This document shows, piece by piece, positions 8,301-13,376 of a stretch of 21,858 bases of DNA (position 1 is the stretch's first letter; each line of letters begins with the position of its first letter). Made by a program: the position numbers and the translations under genes. The notes beneath the pieces were generated by a model. That model was given only the letters and a program-made list of their open reading frames with translations. It was not told the origin of the DNA and ran no database searches. Origin of the DNA: UBA8346 sp050260935 (GTDB lineage: Bacteria; Bacillota; UBA4882; UBA8346). The stretch spans positions 1 to 21,858 of the forward strand of contig JBLNCU010000077.1 in assembly GCA_050260935.1 (NCBI GenBank), written 5' to 3'.

Positions 8301-8401
8301 CAGACTAAAATCCGGTATTTATAATTGGCCATTTGCTTCAGGTGCTCATTTTTAATGCGCACCAGGTCCTCCTGGTTTTTAACCTGTAATCCTTGGCTCA
8401 T
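5303..8401 (-). CDS. hndC: HndC/NuoF diaphorase fused to a GltD/NfnB-like NADPH flavoprotein
   Basis: 1032-residue fusion. Residues about 28-120 form a thioredoxin-like [2Fe-2S] domain (VCSGAGCISSNC, TGCIGTCDLGP). About 130-540 is NuoF/HydB: the NADH/FMN signature GLRGRGGGGFPTGLKW, then SLBB, then the [4Fe-4S] motif ESCGKCVPCR with a fourth Cys in TAICGLGQTAPNPV. Instead of the usual C-terminal ferredoxin domain it continues at about 565 into a glutamate-synthase small-chain (GltD/NfnB) module: two Cys groups (SPCQNACPAG, VCGRVCTHPCESKC), an FAD Rossmann motif (GIIGAGPSG, about 660) and a second nucleotide motif (VIGGGNTAIDAA, about 790) with LYRR as in NADP-binding members. It ends SMRCLRCDRR. 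So one chain offers NAD(H) and probable NADP(H) sites next to a hydrogenase. Electron bifurcation or transhydrogenation is inferred from HydABC, Nfn and Sporomusa-type Nfn relatives, not shown. It starts 30 bases after hndA and stops 2 bases before the hydrogenase ATG. Confidence 0.93.
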   Translation of the reverse strand: MSQGLQVKNQEDLVRIKNEHLKQMANYKYRILVCSGAGCISSNCHAVKDALLKSLQDSNLAEQVLITETGCIGTCDLGPVMIVMPDEVLYTKLQPSDVPSIVYTHLLSNKIKTDKTYLDRKTGQRVPHLKDIRFFKDQVKIALRNCGAIDYASLPEYISREGYQAIAKVLKEMSPETVVAEMKKSGLRGRGGGGFPTGLKWEAGLKAAGDEKFIVCNADEGDPGAFMDRSILEGDPHSVIEGMMIAGYAIGASRGFVYVRAEYPLAVERLSAAIQKSREAGLLGANIMGSGFSFDIEIRIGAGAFVCGEETALMASIEGERGEPRQKPPFPFQRGLFAKPTIINNVETFANAPAIILKGADWFTQFGTANSKGTKVFALAGDISNTGIVEVPLGVTLGEIIFNIGGGIPKKKEFKAAQTGGPSGGCITREYLNTPIDYDSLVKLGTIMGSGGLITMDEDTCMVDMARFFMEFVQDESCGKCVPCRLGTKRMLEILERITKGYGREGDIELLEELGGIIKETAICGLGQTAPNPVLNTIKYFREEYEEHIKYKYCRAGVCADLFISPCQNACPAGVNVPGYVALIAAGRIRDAYNLIRKENPFPAVCGRVCTHPCESKCRRAQLDEPISIADLKRYAADYVLKNEEPYMDLVFPKRGKSVGIIGAGPSGLTCGYYLARLGYDIDVYEAKPVAGGVLAFGIPEYRLPKEVLQQEIKLIEQVGVRIHLNTEIGKDIAFEQLRRQHDAVYIATGTQFSHQIGIPGEDLPGVYHGLEFLCDVNLGKDVKVGNSVAVIGGGNTAIDAARVALRLGAQEVKILYRRLEEDMPADPREIRDAIDEGVQVLTLVAPVRILGSGKVEEIECLKMELSEFDASGRRRPKEIPGSEFRIKTDMVIPAVSQYSDLPFINKDEVEVTKWGTFVTDKDTLMTKMKGVFAGGDVARGSDVAITAIADGKKAAKAIDQFLGGKGILNTGEDIEIPKPSEEKEILEHERFPMKYLDPGQRKNCFDEVAVGFHKLNAIAESMRCLRCDRRA

Positions 8402-8431
8402 TCTCAGGCGCCTCGCTTTCCGTTAGTAATA

Positions 8432-8932
8432 TTAATAATATTTCTCGATAATTGCCTGTAGTTTTTCGGGGTTAACCTGTTTATAGACTTTGTCATTGAT
8501 GGTTATCGCGGGCGCCAGGCCACATGCTCCGATACAGCGCATAACTTCGAGAGTGAATTTCCGGTCGGCCGTGGTATCGCCGACCCCGATTCCCAATATT
8601 TCTTGCAACCGCTCGACGATTTTTTTACCGCCTCTGACGTAACAAGCTGTCCCCAGACATACCCGGATGGTAAATTCACCACGGGGTTGAGTTGAGAAAA
8701 ATGAATAGAAAGTAGTGACTCCGGAGACTTTCGACAAGGGAATATCCAGCTTTTCAGCGATAAATTGCTGCAACTCCAGGGGCAGGTAACCGTATATTCC
8801 CTGAGCAAGGTGGAGAATCTGAATCAGACTTCCTTCCCGGTTTTTATATTCTTCAATAATATCGCCGATCCGGGCGTATTTTTCTTGTTCGGTCTCTTGT
8901 TGGCATTCGCAGAGTTTAGTTTGAGCTGTCAT
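8432..8932 (-). CDS. hndA: HndA/NuoE-like [2Fe-2S] subunit
   Basis: 166-residue NuoE/HydC/HndA family protein: an N-terminal helical part (about 15-85) then the thioredoxin-like [2Fe-2S] fold. The four cluster cysteines are visible: Cys92 and Cys97 (CLGTACYVRGG), Cys133 and Cys137 (CIGACGLAP). It relays electrons to or from the NuoF-like flavin subunit. Start ATG is six bases after a perfect AGGAGG. It is first in the operon with the fused hndC and the hydrogenase, behind the promoter at 9148-9177 and a leader of about 210 bases. The length and domain order are normal for the family. Confidence 0.94.
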   Translation of the reverse strand: MTAQTKLCECQQETEQEKYARIGDIIEEYKNREGSLIQILHLAQGIYGYLPLELQQFIAEKLDIPLSKVSGVTTFYSFFSTQPRGEFTIRVCLGTACYVRGGKKIVERLQEILGIGVGDTTADRKFTLEVMRCIGACGLAPAITINDKVYKQVNPEKLQAIIEKYY

Positions 8933-8978
8933 CAGTAACCTCCTAAATATACCGCAGCATTGTTCGGGTAGAATAAGA

Positions 8979-9005
8979 TCGTTTCCTAGATGCCGGTTTT
9001 AAAGC
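8979..9005 (-). promoter_or_regulatory. Shared leader block of the hndA operon
   Basis: Plus-strand TCGTTTCC (8979-8986) and GATGCCGGTTTTAAAGC (8989-9005), the counterpart of 3265-3299 in the hndB leader. It is about 50-70 bases before the hndA start. Role unknown; it may be part of a conserved leader RNA. Confidence 0.5.
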
Positions 9006-9016
9006 GGTTCGCCGAT

Positions 9017-9053
9017 TAAAAAAACTTACTGGTAAAGGAATCCCCTCCTTTGC
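9017..9053 (-). promoter_or_regulatory. Possible attenuator hairpin in the hndA leader
   Basis: On the minus strand AAAGGA (paired region 9034-9051) faces TCCTTT around GGGGAT, flanked by further G-C pairs. A run of seven T follows after a six-base gap. The gap makes a classical terminator doubtful, and the hndB leader has no matching T-run. Confidence 0.25.
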
Positions 9054-9059
9054 CGGAAA

Positions 9060-9077
9060 TTGTTCCTTTTTTCACAA
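9060..9077. promoter_or_regulatory. Rex-like operator upstream of hndA
   Basis: TTGTTCC-TTTT-TTCACAA, identical in both 7-base arms to 3345-3362. The right arm is a perfect Rex half-site and the left arm differs from TTGTTAA only in its last two bases. It lies 14 bases from the palindrome at 9092-9110; the equivalent spacing in the hndB leader is 13. Rex links the NADH/NAD ratio to fermentation and hydrogenase genes in related bacteria, so control by Rex is reasonable but inferred. Confidence 0.5.
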
Positions 9078-9091
9078 AGTCAGTTAAGAAA

Positions 9092-9110
9092 TTAAGGACT
9101 ACGTCCTTAA
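9092..9110. promoter_or_regulatory. Perfect palindrome in the hndA leader
   Basis: TTAAGGAC-TAC-GTCCTTAA, 8-bp arms and a 3-base centre, about 30-50 bases after the predicted start. It shares AGGAC-N3-GTCCT and the outer TT/AA with 3376-3396, but the third arm base has changed on both sides (A/T here, G/C there). That is a compensatory change of the kind expected if pairing or dyad symmetry is kept. Confidence 0.7.
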
Positions 9111-9147
9111 ACTTCCAGCAATATAAAGTTACATTTTTCTTAAATTA

Positions 9148-9177
9148 ATTATAGCGTAAAATCAATAAAAATGTCAA
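9148..9177 (-). promoter_or_regulatory. Sigma-A promoter of the hndA operon
   Basis: Minus strand TTGACA (9172-9177), 18 bp, TATAAT (9148-9153): both boxes perfect, with the same 18-bp spacer as the hndB promoter. Predicted start is near 9141. The interval 8933-9355 is otherwise AT-rich and holds the leader elements listed separately; I see no gene in it. Confidence 0.87.
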
Positions 9178-9339
9178 TGTGTAACAAAAAATTTACACCA
9201 TTTTACCTTGTAAACTGGTTTTATTTTGTAATATTCTTTACGAAAAAGCTTTTTGCAATTATTAATTGCCAAAACTTCTTTAGCCGCTTTCTAAAAGCCG
9301 GTATATACCAATTCAAGATATTCTATTCCTTATCGTTCA

Positions 9340-9377
9340 AAAAAGAACCGCCTGTTTATAAAGAAATGGCGGTTTTT
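9340..9377 (-). terminator. Rho-independent terminator overlapping the end of folK
   Basis: On the minus strand ACCGCC pairs with GGCGGT across a loop of about 14 bases, followed by TCTTTTTT. The left arm lies inside the last codons of folK, so the stop codon is in the loop. Confidence 0.75.
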
Positions 9378-9871
9378 TGGCAACGGCTGAATTTAGCGGA
9401 ATTCTCAAGGATGATCTGGGTAAGGCTGATGTTTAAGCGGGGGTGGACCAAGTCGGGGGTTAGTTCCAGCAACGGGGCAAGCACAAATAGACGTTCCGTA
9501 ATTTTCGGATGGGGGACGCTCAGATACTGGCATTCATAAACCCAATTCCGGTAGAATAACAAGTCCAGATCAATCAACCTCGGACCGTAACGAAAAGACG
9601 GTTCCCTCCCCATTTCAGCCTCAATGGTTTTTAATTCCCTCAAAACAATGGTTGGACTCCAATCAGGGCCGGCCTCGAAAAAAGCCGCTTGATTATAAAA
9701 CCAAGGCTGATCCGGCACCTCCACCGGTTCGCTGTAATAAACCGATGAAGCTGTAATAACAGTTTGAAAATGTTCCTTGAGCAACCGTACGGCCGTGGCC
9801 AGGTTTTGCGGAGCGTCCCCTAGGTTGCTGCCCAATCCGATATAAATCCGGTTATTGTTCAAGAATGGCAT
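9356..9871 (-). CDS. folK: HPPK, 2-amino-4-hydroxy-6-hydroxymethyldihydropteridine diphosphokinase
   Basis: About 171 residues, the normal HPPK size. The enzyme transfers pyrophosphate from ATP to hydroxymethyl-dihydropterin, giving the substrate of FolP. Visible motifs are YIGLGSNLGD near the start, SVYYSEPVEVPDQPWFYNQA, and RYGPRLIDLDLLFY, whose Asp pair binds the two magnesium ions, followed by VPHPKITERLFVLAPL. A GTG lies one codon upstream; I prefer the ATG at 9871. The start is inside folP (20 bases of overlap), so the two are probably translated together. No folB is in the window. The gene ends in a terminator that overlaps its stop. Confidence 0.95.
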   Translation of the reverse strand: MPFLNNNRIYIGLGSNLGDAPQNLATAVRLLKEHFQTVITASSVYYSEPVEVPDQPWFYNQAAFFEAGPDWSPTIVLRELKTIEAEMGREPSFRYGPRLIDLDLLFYRNWVYECQYLSVPHPKITERLFVLAPLLELTPDLVHPRLNISLTQIILENSAKFSRCQKTAISL

Positions 9872-11069
9872 CACTCATCTTCACTGCCCTGGAGATTGCC
9901 TGGACATCGTGGACCCGCACAATATTGGCTCCCTTAGCGATCCCCCAAACCGTAGCGGCAATCGTGCCCTCCAATCTCTCTTCCACCGGCAAGTTTAAAG
10001 TTTTCCCAACAACCGACTTGCGGGAGACCCCTAATAAAACCGGCCGGCCCAATACTTTCAACTGGTCAAGGTTCTGCAAGATCCGCAGATTGTCCTGGGT
10101 GGTTTTGGCGAAACCTATGCCCGGGTCGACAATGATCCGTTTTAAATCCACCCCGGCCTCACAAGCTATTTCCATTGACTCAGCCAGGGAGTTAATCAGT
10201 TCCTTCATGAGATGCCGGTAGCCGGGGGCCGGCTTATTATGCATCAAAATCACTCCCGCTTTCGCCGTTGCCGCCACTCTGGCCATCCGGCGCTCCGGAT
10301 CCCCGGGGGCTTTAAAACCCCAGATATCATTGATAATTGTCGCTCCGGCTTTAAACGCTTCCTCGGCCACTCCCGGTTTATAAGTATCAACCGACAACGG
10401 GACCTTCACCGCTTTTGCCAATTTTATTAAAACCGGCAGCAGCCTTTCTTTCTCCTCGGTTTCATCAATCGGAGCCGCGCCCGGCCTGGTGGATTCAGCC
10501 CCGATATCTAAAAAATCTGCCCCGGCCTTGATCATTCGCTCGGCCTGTTCCAGCGCCAGATCAATATAGTTCTCTTTCCGGGCAAGACCATCCCCGGAGA
10601 ATGAATCGGGGGTCAGGTTGATGATACCCATCACATAGGTGCGGGCTGCCAAATCATAGGTTTGGCCGTTAATTTCCATAGCGGGGAGCGGGTTTTGGTA
10701 ATTATGCAAGGCTTGTTCCAGCATAAGCGCCAGTTCTTGGAGGCAGCCAGACCGGTTAACAGAGCCCGGTTCTATTTGAATGGTAGCGATTAGTTTTCGA
10801 TATTGAGCCGGATTCCCCGAAAGAAACAGTTCAACCTGATCCAATCCAGCCTCATTATTGTTTACTGCTATTCCCCCGCAAGCCTGCATGGCCCGCTGAA
10901 TAAAAAGGGCCTCCTGGCAATCCAAATCATACAAACGGACCAGGTAATTTTGAAGATCTTCAGCGGCGTTCCACCAATTGGAAACCCCATCCACTTTCAA
11001 CTCCTGAAGGATTTCAGTGTAAAACTTAGCAGGAGTTACCAGAATATTTCGGCAAAAGATTATAATCAC
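9852..11069 (-). CDS. folP: Dihydropteroate synthase with a long N-terminal extension
   Basis: 405 residues. It condenses hydroxymethyl-dihydropterin diphosphate with p-aminobenzoate to dihydropteroate. The TIM-barrel enzyme occupies about 143-405: MGIINLTPDSFSGDG, DFLDIGAESTRPGA, PLSVDTYKPG, ATIINDIWGF, ILMHNK, IIVDPGIGFAKT, LLGVSRKS and IVRVHDV are all present, so it should be active. The first 140 residues are an extra domain seen in many clostridial DHPS proteins; I do not know its function. The start is uncertain. GTG at 11069 is the only standard start near the expected end, but the only good Shine-Dalgarno (GAGGTGAT) overlaps that GTG, and the next in-frame codons are ATT, ATA and ATC. 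folK follows and overlaps it. Confidence 0.93.
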   Translation of the reverse strand: MIIIFCRNILVTPAKFYTEILQELKVDGVSNWWNAAEDLQNYLVRLYDLDCQEALFIQRAMQACGGIAVNNNEAGLDQVELFLSGNPAQYRKLIATIQIEPGSVNRSGCLQELALMLEQALHNYQNPLPAMEINGQTYDLAARTYVMGIINLTPDSFSGDGLARKENYIDLALEQAERMIKAGADFLDIGAESTRPGAAPIDETEEKERLLPVLIKLAKAVKVPLSVDTYKPGVAEEAFKAGATIINDIWGFKAPGDPERRMARVAATAKAGVILMHNKPAPGYRHLMKELINSLAESMEIACEAGVDLKRIIVDPGIGFAKTTQDNLRILQNLDQLKVLGRPVLLGVSRKSVVGKTLNLPVEERLEGTIAATVWGIAKGANIVRVHDVQAISRAVKMSDAILEQ

Positions 11070-11179
11070 CTCAAAGGATTATTTCGGGAGCAAAGCCTGG
11101 AGGTCCTTCTTAAAAAAATATTATTCTGGAAATAGTCCCGTTTTGATCCTTACGCAATATCCGCCTTATTGAACCGTGC

Positions 11180-11344
11180 TTAAAGCAGATCGCGGCCAGG
11201 TTCAAGACTTCCCCGGCCGGCTGGAAGTTGGACCAATTTGACATGCGCCGATATTCGCGGATTATTTGTTTTCAGGTAAATCAGCGTTCCAATAATGACC
11301 AATAAAAAAGCGATCAAAAAAAGCAACAATCCCGGTCGTTTCAT
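11180..11344 (-). CDS. Small single-pass membrane protein ORF downstream of sigF
   Basis: 54 codons. Residues about 5-24 are strongly hydrophobic (LLLFLIAFLLVIIGTLIYL) after a short positive start MKRPG, which predicts an N-terminal membrane anchor with a small outside tail (NNPRISAHVKLVQL). It begins 52 bases after the sigF stop on the same strand, with no terminator between, and GGTGA lies eight bases before the ATG. I do not recognise a family. Co-expression with sigF is inferred from the spacing. Being short, it could be a chance frame, but the clean hydrophobic segment argues for a real product. The rest of 11070-11396 shows nothing else I can name. Confidence 0.5.
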   Translation of the reverse strand: MKRPGLLLFLIAFLLVIIGTLIYLKTNNPRISAHVKLVQLPAGRGSLEPGRDLL

Positions 11345-11396
11345 CTGCTTCACCGGGATTATTATTTGAAGGAAAATAATTTTATATGCTTTTTCA

Positions 11397-12182
11397 TCAT
11401 TCGAAATCGCTGACGTACAACTTACGCAACCTATAAAGCGCTTCCTTCTCCAAACGGCAGATCTGAACCTGCGATACGCCGAAAAGTCCGGCGATCTGAC
11501 TCTGGGTTTTTTCCTCGAAAAAGCGGAGAATGATCAGATTTTTCAGCCGTTTCGGCAATTTCTCGATGGCTTCCCGGAGGGCGTAATTCTCAAACCAGCG
11601 TAAATGTTCGGTGTCCTCCCCGATTAACTGCTCCCGGACTAAAGAATCGCCGTCGTCATCATGAACAATCTCTTGCAAGGAATTGGGCGGCCGGGTGGCC
11701 TCCAACGCCCCGGCAATCTCCTCCCTGGGAAGCCTGGTAGCGTCCTCAAGTTCGGACAAGGTCGGCTCCTGACCCAAGGAATTAGCCAATTGCGCTCTGA
11801 TCTGTTCCACTTTGGCGGCGATCTCTTTAATGCTGCGACTGACTTTGATGGGGCCGTCATCTCTCAAATGCTGTTTGATCTCCCCGATGATGACCGGAAC
11901 CGCGTAGGTGGAAAACCTTACTCCAAAAGCAGGTTGAAACTTTTCAATAGCTTTGATCAGTCCCATGCAGCCGATTTGGAACAAATCGTCGATCTCGCCG
12001 CGATAAGCGAAACGTTGGGCGACGCTCATCACCAAACGCAGGTTGTGTTGAATAATGGTGTTCTTAGCCTCCAGATCTCCCTGACGAAATTTCAAAACCA
12101 AAGCTAAGAACTGTTCATCGGATAAAAGTTCGTTTTCGGGTAAATAAATCTCACTTTTATTAGTTTCCGGAGAACCCTGCAT
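11397..12182 (-). CDS. sigF: RNA polymerase sigma-F factor, forespore-specific
   Basis: 261 residues, close to the usual length of about 255. It is the first compartment-specific sigma factor in the forespore. Region 2 is clear (NTIIQHNLRLVMSVAQRF, DDLFQIGCMGLIKAIEKF, RFSTYAVPVIIGEI), region 3 has RDDGPIKVSRSIKEIAAK, and region 4.2 ends with the helix-turn-helix SQIAGLFGVSQVQICRLEKE. Start ATG is seven bases after GGGGG. It overlaps the end of spoIIAB by 23 bases and is the last classical gene of the spoIIA operon. It is distinguished from sigma-G/E by its place directly after spoIIAA-spoIIAB. Confidence 0.96.
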   Translation of the reverse strand: MQGSPETNKSEIYLPENELLSDEQFLALVLKFRQGDLEAKNTIIQHNLRLVMSVAQRFAYRGEIDDLFQIGCMGLIKAIEKFQPAFGVRFSTYAVPVIIGEIKQHLRDDGPIKVSRSIKEIAAKVEQIRAQLANSLGQEPTLSELEDATRLPREEIAGALEATRPPNSLQEIVHDDDGDSLVREQLIGEDTEHLRWFENYALREAIEKLPKRLKNLIILRFFEEKTQSQIAGLFGVSQVQICRLEKEALYRLRKLYVSDFE

Positions 12183-12603
12183 CGGCGAGCCCCCGTTCCG
12201 GACGCTTTTTCATCACTATCGTGGTTCCTTCTCCAGGCCGGGATTTAAGATCCATCTCATCCATAAATGATTCCATAAATACCAGCCCTAACCCCATCCG
12301 TTCCGGTTCGGTGGAAAAAGTGGCTTGTTTGGCCTGTTCAATATTGGCAATTCCTTTGCCGAAATCCGTTACTTGAATAACTAAAGCCCCCTCTTGGTTT
12401 TCCAAGGCCAGTTTAATTATTCCCGGGCTATCCGGATAAGCATGAATAACACAATTAGACACAGCCTCGGAGGTCGCCACTCTAATCTCCTCAATCTCAG
12501 CCAAGGTGAACTCCAACTGCGAGGCGAAGGTCGCTACCACCAAACGGGCTAAACCTACGTTCTGCGGCAGGCTGGGGAAATCCAAATTCAGGTAATTATT
12601 CAA
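12160..12603 (-). CDS. spoIIAB: Anti-sigma-F factor and SpoIIAA kinase
   Basis: 147 residues from the start I choose. It is a GHKL-fold serine kinase that binds and silences sigma-F and phosphorylates SpoIIAA. ATP-site motifs: EIRVATSEAVSNCVIHAY (N box), VTDFGKGIANIEQAK (G1) and MGLGLVFMESFMD (G2). The frame is open to a TTG 17 codons upstream (12654), but the TTG at 12603 gives a start NNYLNLDFPSLPQN that lines up with the known N-terminus of the family, and GGGGG lies nine bases before it. The usual length is about 146, which fits. It sits between spoIIAA and sigF in the conserved order. Confidence 0.94.
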   Translation of the reverse strand: MNNYLNLDFPSLPQNVGLARLVVATFASQLEFTLAEIEEIRVATSEAVSNCVIHAYPDSPGIIKLALENQEGALVIQVTDFGKGIANIEQAKQATFSTEPERMGLGLVFMESFMDEMDLKSRPGEGTTIVMKKRPERGLADAGFSGN

Positions 12604-12716
12604 CTGACTCAACCCCCACTGAGCAATTTTCTTCGTAAACACATTAAATCGCAATCCCGGATATATCTATCAATATATTGCGGGCTGAAGCTGACATTAG
12701 GAATTATACAATTCCC

Positions 12717-13052
12717 TCAGCTATCAAGGGCTTGTTGGCGATCCCTGTAAACACGGATTATTTTCAATAAGCCCGACAGCCCTAAAATTCTTTGTATCGT
12801 TTGGGAGACATTGATGGCGGACAATCTTCCTCCCCGTTGGCTGAGGCGCTTATACTGCCCTAAGATGACTCCTAGACCGGAACTATCGATAAAACTCACT
12901 TTGTTTAAGTCGAGAATTAAATGTTTGATCGATTCATAATGATTCAACTTCTCCTCAACCAACTCCCTAAAGGCCGGGGAAGTTTCCAGGTCGAGCTCAC
13001 CGCTTAAGGAGACAATAAGGCTTGAACCCACTTTTTGAGCTTCCAGTATCAA
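12717..13052 (-). CDS. spoIIAA: Anti-sigma-F factor antagonist
   Basis: 111-residue STAS-domain protein. When unphosphorylated it displaces sigma-F from SpoIIAB; SpoIIE activates it by dephosphorylation. The phosphorylation motif VSFIDSSGLGVILGQYKRL is intact, and with the start I choose the target serine is residue 57 (58 in Bacillus subtilis). I place the start at TTG 13052 because GGAAGGGGG lies seven bases upstream. An earlier TTG at 13070 would sit on top of that ribosome site. It is the first gene of spoIIAA-spoIIAB-sigF, behind the sigma-H-like promoter at 13082-13111. Confidence 0.94.
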   Translation of the reverse strand: MILEAQKVGSSLIVSLSGELDLETSPAFRELVEEKLNHYESIKHLILDLNKVSFIDSSGLGVILGQYKRLSQRGGRLSAINVSQTIQRILGLSGLLKIIRVYRDRQQALDS

Positions 13053-13081
13053 AATCGGTCCCCCTTCCAAGTTCCTGGAAA

Positions 13082-13111
13082 GAATTCGGCGTTTCTTTCC
13101 AAAGATCCTGC
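13082..13111 (-). promoter_or_regulatory. Sigma-H-like promoter of the spoIIA operon
   Basis: Minus strand GCAGGATCT (13103-13111), 12 bp, GCCGAATTC (13082-13090). The sigma-H consensus is RnAGGAwWW, 11-12 bp, RnnGAATwW, so there is one mismatch in each box. The leader would be only about 25 bases and runs straight into the spoIIAA ribosome site. spoIIA is a classical sigma-H target. I found no clear Spo0A box beside it. The rest of 13053-13376 has only the dacF terminator. Confidence 0.7.
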
Positions 13112-13318
13112 TCCGTAAATCAACAAAAAAGCCCGGAAATTCACTGTTTGTGAAGAGTTTTAGCCCATTTCCCCGATAGAGGTTTGTTTTAGATCCGAAG
13201 GATTATCTAGTAAAAAATTATTTCTATATATAATCTTTTTTAGTGTGGCAACCCATTATTTTTACTCGCAGGCTTAGCCTTTTTGGAGCCATTGGCCTAG
13301 CCGGGGGTTTTTAAATAT

Positions 13319-13354
13319 AAAAAAAAAAGAGCTGTTTTCTGGAAAACAGCCCTT
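13319..13354 (-). terminator. Rho-independent terminator after dacF
   Basis: On the minus strand GGGCTGTTTTC pairs with GAAAACAGCTC (one mismatch near the base) and is followed by about ten T. It separates dacF from spoIIAA. Confidence 0.92.
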
Positions 13355-13376
13355 CTGAGCCCGTAAGTCCGGGATT

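Noticed and set aside
9171..9539. Plus-strand frame of 122 codons reaching into folK
   Set aside because: The first half is AT-rich intergenic sequence overlapping the hndA promoter; the second half is antisense to folK. No ribosome site.
13261..13310. Short inverted repeats AGGC-TTA-GCCT and GGCC-type pairs
   Set aside because: Stems of four bases are too short to support a terminator or operator.
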